Under the pieces are notes generated by a model. It worked only from the letters and a program-made list of their open reading frames with translations, was not told the origin of the DNA and searched no databases. A stretch of 64,000 nucleotides of DNA, from contig CM029122.1 of NCBI GenBank assembly GCA_016859345.1, positions 975,501-1,039,500 on the forward strand. Direction: 5' to 3'. Position 1 is the stretch's first letter; the number at the start of each line of letters is the position of its first letter. Positions 1 to 12,100 of the stretch are shown piece by piece. The position numbers and the translations under genes are program-made. This stretch comes from Istiophorus platypterus. Its lineage: Eukaryota > Chordata > Actinopteri > Istiophoriformes > Istiophoridae.

Positions 1-144
1 AGGACTCTGAAGTCAAGGAAGAGGGAAAGCTTGGGGAAGAAGAGGCCTGGGGCTGGGAGATGGTTCCTCATGAGAGTTACGGCTCTGAGGACTGGGAAGG
101 TGAAGAAGAAGGTGCTCTGGAGGTTCCAGGGGTGACCAGGAGAG
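1..144 (+). CDS. ttn: Titin PEVK-type acidic exon (left end cut)
   Basis: An open glutamate-rich segment ends AGA-G before gtgaga (phase 1). It reads for example EEGKLGEEEAWGWEM and SYGSEDWEGEEEGALEV, with no Ig or Fn3 signature. The frame needs the two bases at 1-2, so the exon probably continues upstream. It resembles the acidic E-rich exons of the PEVK spring, which is disordered. No full match to a particular mammalian exon is claimed. Confidence 0.65.
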
Positions 145-3100
145 GTGAGATGGTGGCGGCCCCAACTCGTGGGTGACCACTGAGAAAAACCCTCCCTTCA
201 TGCCCTGAATAATCTCTACCCATTCCCAACTTTCATGCCTCCATCTAAATCATCTTTACTTCACCATATCTTATGTGTTACGTGATTTACGCCATGTCTT
301 TCTTGTATTTATGTTAATTATCATTTTGTTTGTTGACATATCTGGTTAATATTCATTGCTTTCTTTCATTTCTGTCGTGTCGTTTGTGTGTCTGCCATTT
401 CAATATTACACCATTCTCATCAGTCCAATGTGTTCTCCCTACTCATACTACCTTTACACTTCTTTGTTATTCCATCTCTTCAAGGTGTGAACGCTTGCTA
501 TACTATCACTGTAAAATTGAAATTATGCATTAATTACCATCACTTGTCTGCCGTTATTGCCATGTCATTATTTCATAAATTTATCATCATTGTCACTTTA
601 TATTTCCCTATCCTTTCCAGTTGGCAATACATTCAGTAAATCCCAGCTGTGGTATTCTTGTAGAGACACTGACATAAGATTACATTGTGTGCAGCAAATT
701 CATTTTTGTTGTTTCTGAACAGAGGGGAAACCAGCAGAAGAAGCAGGAAGAGGTAGAGGTAGAGGGCTGAAACGTAAGTCTGTTGTCTTACTAAACCTTT
801 GAACTTTACCTTGGAATACTCAACAAGAAAACCCTACTGCATTCTTAATCCTGTATGGTGATGCCAAAGAATCCCTCTCAAAATTCAAATCTGAACTGAT
901 GGTTCTCAATCTGTTTTTCAGCCAAGCAGACTCCGTCCCCTGGAGAAGGCAGGGGCCGTGGCCTGAGGCCTGGCGGAAGAGGTACCCCACCACCGGAGGA
1001 ACCCTTCGGAGGATTTAAACTCAAAGCTGTCCCTCTGAAGTTTGTCAAGAAGCTTCAGGACATAGTGCTGAAGGAAGCCGAGTCTATTGGTTCATCTGCT
1101 GTGTTTGAGTGTGAGGTCTCACCCTCTACTGCCATCACTTCATGGATGAAAGATGGCAGCAACCTGCGTGAGAGCCCCAAGCATAAGTTCACTGCTGACG
1201 GGAAAGATCGCAAGTTGAACATTATTGATGTCCAGCTGTCTGACACTGGTGAATACACCTGTGTGGCCAAAAATGCTGGCAAGGAAATATCATGCACAGC
1301 CAAGCTCATTGTTGAAGGTATTCCTTTTTTCTACCTTAAAAATCTCATCAAAACAACTTGGTGTCCTGAGGACAAGAAATAGTATCTCTCATAGTATTAT
1401 TTAAGAACTACTCAATGTCAAATAATCCATTTCCTTTTTATCTCCTCACAGAGCTACCTGTGAAATGGATCAAAGAACTGGAGGAAGAGACTTCAGCTTT
1501 TAAGGGTCAGCCTCTGTACATGACCTGTGAGCTGAACAAAGAAAAAGATGTGATATGGAAGAAGAACAGCGAGGTCCTGAAGAAAAAGGCTAACAAGGTT
1601 CAGATCAATATCATTGGCATGCAACACGCTGTGACCATCCAGAACTCCACAGATGAGGATGCTGGTTCCTACTCATGTGAAGTGGCCGGCCAGGAGGATG
1701 TCAAGACTACAACAAATGTCAAAATAAATGGTAGGAAAAAGAGTTCATTGTACGCATCACTCAGAACAGTAACAAAACACAAGTAGTGGTTCTTTCAAAG
1801 GAAATGTATATCGGAATGTATAAGGAATGGCAGACGCAGTACTTGAAAGCACCATGTTTAGCCCTTTTTTTTTTTTTTTTACATGTTACCCTAAGAGAAG
1901 TCATTTAATTCATTTTGATGACATACAATGTTATTTTCAGATTGTTCTATACTACACAAACATGTAAACATACATCTTGGTGTGAATGCTAAAAATGTTC
2001 TTATCAGATGTCCTGCAGCTAAATTCAGATACCCACATATTGATGGCTTGGACATTGCAAGTCCAGATTGTGAAGAACCTTTGAATTCTCTCTCTAAATG
2101 TTACTTCAAACATCAAACATTACTTCAAATCTTCAAAAACCACCTTAAATCAGAACAACTGACCTAAGATTTTGCCAATTTTGGCTTCTCTGCTCTAGTT
2201 TTGATTACATTTTAGTAATATTTAGTATATCAATTAATGGTCCTTGTTGTCTTTCTAATGCTATGATATAATACTTCAACAGAAATCATCAAAGATTGGA
2301 TTGTGAAACCACTAAGAGATCAGCATGTGAAACCGAAGGCTGCTGCTACATTTAAATGTATGCTGTTCAAGGACACTCCCAACTGGAAGTGGCTTAAAGG
2401 AGAGAATGAGATCACTCCTTCTGACAAGATTGAGATCAAAAAGGACGGAAAGGAGCTGACACTCACTATCAAGAACTGTCAGCCTGATGACATAGCAGAA
2501 TATGCCATGGAGGTGGAAGGACGTGTCTACACTGCCAAGCTAACGCTAGGAGGTTTAACTGTCTACCTACTTACCTTCCTTTTAACTTGAGCCTCTATCA
2601 TTTGCTTGATATTAATTAGTAATAATACAACTTCTCTCTCTCAGAGCGGGAGGCTGAGATCCTGAAGCCCTTGGTCAGCATTGAGGTGACTGAGAAGGAA
2701 GATGCGATGTTTGAGACAGAGATCTCTGAAGAGGATGTTCCAGGGGAATGGAAACTCAAAGGAGAGCTTTTGACCAGATCCCCGGTAAGACTGGATGGAT
2801 TGTTTTTTTTAACTGCCATATAAGTCTTTTCTACATAAGCATGATCATTTTTTATATTTCTATGTATTGTAATGTATTCATCAGACGTGCGAAATTCAAA
2901 TGGAGGGTGCAGTTCGAAGACTCACACTGAAAAATTGCCAGCTGGATCAGGCCGGAGAAGTATCCTACCAGGCTCTGAATGCCATAACCAGCGCAATGCT
3001 CAATGTCAAAGGTAAGATGTATTCCTGGTATCCAGGATCAGACTTAAAGTGTACCATGATTTAAGGATATTAGATGTTAAAATAAAGGCGTAAGGTCCAT

Positions 3101-6100
3101 GAGGAATATAATAAAGCATTATGGCATATGAGAGCGGACCTTAAATCTTTATTTAATAGGTTTGAGGAGTTGAATTCATTATCTGCCACATTCTTGGAGT
3201 ATTTATGCTGCCCAGGAGGACAAAGAGGAATTTTGACATCGGATCCCAACTATTTCCAGTGATTAAAAAGAAAATGGTGTCCTGTTGTTCTCTTTGTTGT
3301 ACAGTCTGTTCAGTGGGAAATATAATCCTGACTGGTGACAGATTTGACATAAGTGTGAAAATGTGTGTGGAACTGTCAACCTACAGTGCATTTGTACCAT
3401 CTGTGGTTAAGTGTTTTATGTTAAATCTAAGTACAGTGGCCAGTTTATTATTTACACCAACACCATGTTCATAAATCAGTCACGTTAACTGTTTACATTA
3501 CAGAGTTTAGTAACTCTTTTATTTACTGTCAGAAAAGCAGCAAATGGTTGCTTTTCCCCAGAATTCACAAACTTAAGGTAAGTAGTGAAGACTTGGAGGA
3601 AAAATGTAGAAAGAAGAATGGCTTGGAGAAAGAAGATACTTGTCCCATGCTGATCAAAAATTTGATGCCGACTGAACAAGATGGTGGACTGGTCCTCCCC
3701 CAGGAAAAAACTTTTGGCAAATGTGCCAAACATAGGAGCCATTTTACCAGCAAAACAATGTTCCTCGATGACTTTGTTTCAGCCTTTATCAGATGAAGTC
3801 CACCATGCCTCTTAAACAATCCTGGGAATGCAATTTGATGTTATTTTGCATAGATGACCTGGACAACCTGAAGATGTCTCCAGTATGTTTTCTAGAGGAT
3901 AGATGGGATGAGCTGTGTATACCATCAGTGAACTACAAAGTTGTTGACAAAGAGGAATAACGCAGTGTTTTCACAAATATCCAATACCCCCATCATATCT
4001 CAGTGGTATGATTATATAAACTTCTGGAGCATAAAGGGGTACAACCCACCATAGCATACAAGGGTGTTCTGAGTAAACTGGCCACCGGCTGTAGATTGTT
4101 GTGCTGTTGTTGTGTTTTGTTGTGTTTTTGATGTACTATACCTGTGTCACCTTTAACCCAGAAATCGAAATGGACTTTGTTGTCCCGCTGAAGGATGTTT
4201 TTGTGCCTGAAATGAAACAGGCTAAGTTTGAGTGCACCATCACGAAGGATGTCTCTAAGGTCATGTGGTATAGAGGGGCTGACATCATCACCCCAGACCA
4301 AAAGTACGACATCATCGATGATGGAAAGAAGCATATGCTAATCATAAACTGCTGTGAGTTTGATGATGAGGATGACTATACGATTGAGGTGTTGGGCAAA
4401 ACTTCAACAGCTAGTCTCAAAGTGGAGGGTAAGTGCTGGTTTGCAATTACTGGATGTATCTAGTGGAACATATATTATTATTCACTGAGTTGGTTGCCTC
4501 CTCTTGCAAGCTAACTCATATGAAAATGCTTTATCAATACAATTATAGGTGTCAGACTCAAATTTATTTCACCGATAACGGACCAAACTGTAAAAGAAGG
4601 CAAAACAGCTCAATTTGAGCTGGAACTCTCTCATGAGAACATCCCCGTCACCTGGTACAAGAACGACGTTAAAATTCATCCAAGCAGAACAGTGGTCACT
4701 CATGTGGATGGAAAGAAACACATGCTAGAAATAAGGGAAGTGACTCTAGATGATACATGCCAGATTAAGGCTGAAGCCAAAGGGATTCCTTCCATGGCCA
4801 ACCTGACGGTCATAGGTAAACCCGGAGTAACCCCCTGTCCTCTTTCTTTCGTCCTCATCTTGTGTCTCTGCACTTTCTTTGCCGCATTTGTTTGTACAAT
4901 TTGTCCCTGTTTATGTCATGTTTGTGTCAGTTGTAAAATATTTTTCCTGTGTTCTGTGCCATAGGAAATTGATTTTCTATGTCGCACTTTTGTGTTCCTT
5001 GTCTTTTCTGTCTGTGCTGTCCTTTGTTTGCCTTGTACCATATACTACATGTGTTGGATATGTGCAATGGAGAGTCACACTAATGTCCCCATTCCAGAGG
5101 GAGATGCGTACTTCACTGTTAAGCTGCAGGACTATACTGCAGTGGAGAGAGACGAGGTGGTTCTAGATTGTGAGCTCAACAAAGACGTCAATGTTATGTG
5201 GTACCACAATGAGGCCGAGATCAAGGCCTCTAAGATGGTGGCCATTAAGGCTGAGGACAAACGCAGAACCCTTGTTATCAAGAGAGTTGGGGACAAAGAC
5301 AAAGGACAGTACGTATGTGACTGTGGAACAGACAAAACGACTGCAACACTGCACATTGAAGGTAAAGACAGAGTTTGTTTTAGATTTTTGATACTTACCT
5401 CTATTGAGGCAATTGCTCCCCTCTTGATCCTGCTCTTTAGCTCAGCCCTCACCAGCACTGCCTCCTAACTGCACTTCATGGCTGTCACTCAGTTATGTTT
5501 TGTGTTTTTTTTGTTTGTTTGATTTTGTGCTCGAAGCACCTTTTTTCTCCTGTCACTTCTAATGTACCATTGTCAGCAACTGTATGTGGTCTCTCATCAC
5601 TTGCCCCCTCAAAGAATGGTAGAAACACACTACAAGAGTTAGACGTTTCCAGAGAAAGGCTGTCATGGAGGCTGATTCAACTCTGATTATCACCTTAATT
5701 TTGCAGGGTGAGCAAGTCTACTCTTGCAGTGTTCTTCCACCATAAGTTTTGTCTCCTACTGTTCTGCTGAGCAGAGGCTCAACCTCAAATTATCAGACAA
5801 ATATGCCGACTCAATCTGTGTCTGTCTACCTGTTAGCATATTTATGTATGTCTGTGTGTCTATATATGTCTATGCATTATGTACTGTGAATGTGTTTTTA
5901 TGTTTATTTTGTTCAAAATTTAAATGTCTGAACGTCTTCAGTAAGAATTTTGTCCCCTCTCTTGAACATCAGCTCGCCACATCAAGGTGGTTCGACCGAT
6001 ATATGGCGCTGAAGTGTTTGACGGAGAGACCGCTCGATTTGAAGTCGAGCTAAGTGAGGATGATGTCCACGGACAGTGGAAACTGAATGGAGAGGTCCTC

Positions 6101-9100
6101 AGCCCATCCGCTGTATGTCTTATTAAAATACATCTTGTCAGCTATTCCCATACCCGTGGTTCGATTCACTTTCATTTTGATTAAATATGGATGTGAATTT
6201 CATTAAGAACCCTAAGTATTGAAAAGTTTCACATATCTAACCTGTCAGGGCTAAGATATGAAGTATCAGGGTGTCAATTACTCGTTTGCCAACAAATGAC
6301 AATGAATTTACCTCACCTTGCTCTGATCACCTTTCTTTGAGTCTTCATGTTTTTGCTGAAATGCTGAGGTTTGTTGGCCATCTGCAGGATATTGAGATTG
6401 TGGAGGATGGTGCCAAACATACTCTGGTTTTGTACAACTGCAAAGTGCCTCAGACAGGCGAGTTGGCGTTTTCTGCTGCCAACGCCAAGTGTTCTGCTAA
6501 CCTGAAAGTGAAGGGTGAGCGTTCACTTCCTCAAACTACCTTCTTGTGCAAAATCTTAACACATTCTCCAAGCAAAGCAACATGCTTATGATTTTTCTTT
6601 ATGAGGTTGAAAAGCTTGAGCAGGTATTCTTTTTGCTTAAGATTATTTTTTTTAATTTTTCTCTTCCACTTGACTGAAAGTTGTTCTTTTCTTCTTACTT
6701 TTTGGGTGCTGCGAATCAAAATTAACCCCAACTTATAAACTATGGTCTACACCTTGATATTAATTCAATCTGTCTTAATCAACAGAACTCCCTGTCTCAT
6801 TCATTACACCGCTGGCTGATGTATATGTGTACGAAAAGGACGAGGCGAAGTTTGAACTGGAAATTTCTAGAGAGCCCAAAAGCTTCCGTTGGCTAAAGGG
6901 ATCTCAGGAGTTGTCAAATGGTGACAAGTTTGAACTCCTGGTAGAGGGAAAGAAGCACACTCTTATTGTTAAATCTGCCAAATATGAAGACGAAGCCAAA
7001 TACATGTTTGAGGCTGAAGATAAGAGGACATCTGGAAAGTTGATTATTAAAGGTAAACAGTCAGACCATTTCAGTTTCATTAGACAGAAATGGTGTGTTT
7101 GTGGACATGAGGGCAGAACTAAGAATGAGAAAAACCTTGCCATTTGTCTGTAATGTAAATGGTATGAGTGTTTGCCAAAAGCCTTTCAATGACGCAATCT
7201 CTGAACACTAAATGGCTTGTTTGGTCCAGACTTCTTAGTTCCAGTGTAGCGAAATGTTAGTGCTCCAGCATACAATGATATTTAAAACCACATTTCCGTA
7301 AAATAAGTTATGTAGTCTTGGAGAACTTGACAGATGTGAACAGAGCCCTGACGTCAACCCTATTCAGCATCTTTGAATGAAGTGGAAAGGAGACTGAGAG
7401 CCAGATCTTATCGCCCAGCATCAGTGCTGGACCACACTATTGCTCTTGTGTTTGAATGGGAGCAAATCCCTGCAGAAGGCTCAGCATCTGCTAGAAACAC
7501 TGAAATCAGAAGACTGGAGATTGTTAGCAAGGCAGATTTTTAAACGTGTTTTTTCAGCTACGCATTGTAACTATTACATATGGAGGCGATGTTTGAAGGT
7601 CTACATACTTTTGGCTATATAATGGCTATCCCAACTACACCTCGTTTTTCACTCTCCATTAGATTTTACTGACCCCCCCCCCCCCCATGACCTTACCTCT
7701 GGCAACGTCAGGGCAAACCTTACATTTTTAGGGATGCTAAGGCTACCTAAATCACAATATGTGTTTTTTTTCTGCCCTGGCAATTTCATATTGGGGCTGT
7801 GACGAACACTGCAGCCTGTATGGGACAATAGCAGAACTTTAGACTAGTCGTAAATTACCTGTTACTAATTTGTGAATTGTGTCCATTTCAAAGGCATTTT
7901 GGCCCATATTCATTCCATACATTGCCTCATATTTTGGTAATAGAGAATGTATGCCATTTTTTTAGGCATAATCTTTTGAAGTTGTCTTCCCGATCACAAG
8001 CTTAACCCTTGGGTGTTTTCCCAACTATGTTAAACTTCATGTTTAATTCTCTCTGTATAAATATATATATATATATGTACATATGTATATATAATTTCTG
8101 TTCGTCAGGTATTCGCCTCGAATTTATCAAGCCAATTAAAGATGTGACTGTGAAGGAACGGGAAACTGCAGAGTTCAGCGTTGAACTCTCTCATGAAAAT
8201 ATCCCAGTGGTCTGGTACAAAAACGACATCCGTCTGCACCCCAGCAAGGTGGTGCACATGTCGGAGGACGGAAAAGTCCACATGCTGGCCTTTAAGGAGG
8301 TCACCATCGACGATACCTCTATGATTAAAGTCGAGGCCATGGGCAAGATGTCAGAGGCCATGCTCAATGTGCTCGGTTAGTAGCTTTCTCTGGAAGGATG
8401 CGGCAGAATTTCTGAACAGAACGCAAAGTTTCAGAGGCGGGATCGTAGAATTCATCAGGTCATGTTCCCAGAAACAGTATGAAGGACGTGATGACTTTTT
8501 CACCTCATTTGCTAATTTTTCATGCTGTTTTATGTAAACAACCCTCTTATCAGTAAATACCAAATGATGATTTATTATTTAGCGCGAATTTACCCTTTTA
8601 ACTTAACTCCCAAACTATTATTCTGTGTTCTCATGTACATACAGGTACTGAGAAAGTTTGCTCATCTGTATTATAGCCAGCAGGACAATTCCTTCCATTG
8701 TTGTGTGTTGTTTTAACTGGTTTTTCTTTTGACTGGTTATTACTGGTGTCGTCTTGCAGAGGGTGACCTCTACTTCACAGTGAAGCTTCAGAACTACACC
8801 GCCGTTGAAAAGGACGAGGTGATTTTGTCCTGTGAGCTTAGCAAAGCCGCCGGCGAGGTCCGATGGTTCAAAGATGGTAATGAAATCTTTCCGTCCAAGA
8901 ACGTTCTCTTCCAATCAGATGGCAAGAAGCGCATGTTGGTCATCAAGAAGGCAGCAAAGAGCAACATGGGAGCGTACACCTGCGACTGTGGCACCGACAA
9001 AACCACAGCCAACCTGAACATCGAAGGTAATACCTGCAGCGATCTGGCCCCCCCCCAGACCTCAGTCAGGACTGCAGAATAAGGCCCCATCCACCACCAT

Positions 9101-12100
9101 TCATCGGAACCCAGCCTGTTCATCTCCCTACCATCCTCCTTTACTGTGTTCTGTACTCTTATGTGAATGTTTGTAATGTTGGTCATTCGTTAATTTAAAC
9201 CTGAGGATAATCCAGCCCTACACATCTCACTAAGATCATTATAACTGTATATGGAAACACTGATACGACCTCTATAGAAGCAGTGGAGACATATTTATAT
9301 ATCTCATGTTAAAGTCTCCTAGGAACTCTTAAAATACACTTTAACTGAACAAAACCAAGAACATCTAACTTGAATGACAGACATTTTGTTTACATTTATT
9401 TTGTGTAAATGCTGACTTTTTAAAAATAGGTATAATTAAAATAGACCAAATTCAAAAGTAATTTAAAACCAAGCAGACATAGCATAAAAGCAAGCATAGG
9501 GTTAAGAGCTCAAACTTTCTGTAATGTGTTTTTATATATTTACAAAATTTTAAAATATACTTTTAATCAAATTTACACAAACAGAGCTATTCTAAATGTT
9601 GATAATCACACCTTTATCAACTTTTAGAATCAAGTTATGAGGTTTTTATGCAATAAATAAAACATTTGAACATTGAACATTTGGACTTTGCCGCTACTTT
9701 ATAAATACTACAAAATGATACAGTACTGCTGCTGCTACATCCAACAATAATATGAAATTATGATAATAATACAGTTACTGTTCGCACTTTTTGGTTGATT
9801 TGTGGCAGCTGACAAGAAAAAAAAAATTTTAATAAATAATAATTTTATAAAGAAGTGTATAGAATATATGTGATGTTTTATAGGGTTGGGTTATCGTCAG
9901 GAGATCGTTCAACATGTTCTGCTTTTCCGCAAACTGTAAGTCGCTCTGAATGAGAGCGTCAGCTACTCGCCCAAACTGTCACGTCTTCATGTCCACTGTA
10001 TGTCCTCCACTGATCATCAGACACAGATCTGTATTTTACAGTGTATACAACAACATGAAACCATTTTGCAGTGATGTTCTCTGGGTTCTCAGAGATTTCA
10101 GCCTGCTTCACCTTCTGCTTGGTTTCCCCTAACGTCTTTTTAAACCTCCGCAGAGCGCGACATCAAGGTTGTTCGCCCACTGTACAGCGTGGAGGTCACA
10201 GAGACGGAAACAGCCATGTTTGAGACGGAGGTTTCTGAGGAGGATCTTCACGCCACCTGGAAACTGAAGGGAGAGTCACTCCACCCGTCTGCTGTGAGAT
10301 TAAACACGGATAGCACCTTACTTTTATTTAAACCAGAATAAAAGCTAGCAAGGGAAAAATAATCAGTGCAGATTTCCTTTTTGCTAATTTAATGCTAAAT
10401 TTAACTACAGAATTTCTATCTAAATTCAATGCAACTTTTTACATAATTACCGAGGACATTATCTATGGAGCTCCGTAAAAACAAATTTGTATGAGCATGC
10501 TCTTTTGTCACCTTGTCCAATAGTTGCAACAAAGAAATTCCCTGATTACTAAAGTTTCTTTGAACCGTTAATCTGTGTTCTCAGGATGTGGAGATCAAGG
10601 AAGAGGGAACCCGACACATTTTGATCCTCTATAACTGCAAAATGGACATGGCTGGAGGTGTCGACTTCTCGGCAGCGAACGCCAAATCCAATGCCCAGCT
10701 CAGGGTCAAAGGTGACAGAAATAATTAAATTCAATTCAACTTTATTTATATAGCTCTAGATCATAACAGATATTATCTCAAGGATCTTTGCTTATAGAGC
10801 AGGTCTAGAACAGACTGTTTATAGTTATTATTTACAGAAGCACAATATTTCCCCCATGAGCAAGAAAAACTCCCTTTAACAGGTAGAAACGTTGAATAGA
10901 TCCTCGCTCTTTTGGGGGGGAAGGGGGGGTCCTGCTTCGACTGGCTGGGTGGAGAGAGAGAAAGAGAGAGGGAGAGCAAGCGAGAGACCGTGGTGGGGGG
11001 GCAGGAGGGGGGAGAGAGAGCATAGCACGATAATGGGACTAATAGATAATTATACTATAGTTATACTAACAGGGCTGATAATATTACTAATAGGACTAAA
11101 TGAAATGGTAACAGTAGTAATCATAATAATTAGAGCAGTGGGTGTTGATCAGACTCATGGGGCAGTAGATGGTTCTACAGTCCTGGATCCAGACTCAGGA
11201 GCATCAGAGGCAAAAACCTGCAGAAAACAACATTGACATAAACTACAGACAGTGTTTGAAAACATTTATGAGCAGTCAGCTGAACATCCTGAACCTCCTC
11301 CTCTTGACAGTGTCCATTTGGATCCAAGTTATCGTCAACTGTAAATTTCCATGTACACTGTCATCTAATTAACCGGATTTGGTAACAGTGTCATGAAGGA
11401 AATCGCATGTTGTTAAAAATATGACGTGAGTATCTTCTTCATCCTGACTGATTGGCTGAGTTGGACTTGTTCACTCTATGCTTACATCTTTGCCAGCTGT
11501 TTGAAGCTCTCTGCTCAACCACAGAAAGCTGCCTTTCTAAAGGGTGACCCCAGTCAGAGCACCATGTATTTGTTAACCGATGGTATCTAGGTAAAAGTGG
11601 AATTTTTGCAGCAAAAGCAGTTTTATATGGTTTTGAGTTGTGATTTATGTTTTTAAGCAAATTGAGAAAATGTCTGCAGCTCATTTCTGATCCGTTTGGT
11701 AAGAGATAGTTTCTGTCTTTACTTCACTGGTTTTATATATAGAATTTATATACATCAAGAAGTTAGTTTCACACCTTAGAGCTGAGAGCTGCACCAACAA
11801 AAACACACGCATCATCTAAAGATATCAGAAGGAGACGGGAACTGCTCAGGCTTCTGGTGGAAATCACCCATTTGAACTCTGTCATGAGTCATCACAAAAA
11901 GGTTTTATCTTATCAAACAAAGATAGAGTGAGTTATTTTAGAAGACTACAGCAAATGTGAGTCATTTTTCCGCCAAGAAACTTTTGTCAACCAGCCAATG
12001 CACTCACAGAAAACCTGATGAGACTTAAACTGTTACCCAAAGTTACCTGGAAAAAGCCAGACATATTTTTTGGTTTTCTTTCCCCAGTGTAAAATCCCTA

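Noticed and set aside
1928..2167. 79-codon plus-strand frame between I85 and I86
   Set aside because: AT-rich intron, no titin-like composition and no matching splice sites.
7673..7687. Poly-C run as a functional element
   Set aside because: Simple homopolymer beside a transposon remnant; no further signal.
8794..9186. 130-codon minus-strand frame opposite I94
   Set aside because: Shadow of a real Ig exon; no independent signals.
10892..11236. 114-codon plus-strand frame in the I95-I96 intron
   Set aside because: Lies in a dispersed repeat with GA- and G-rich low complexity; no domain and no splice context.
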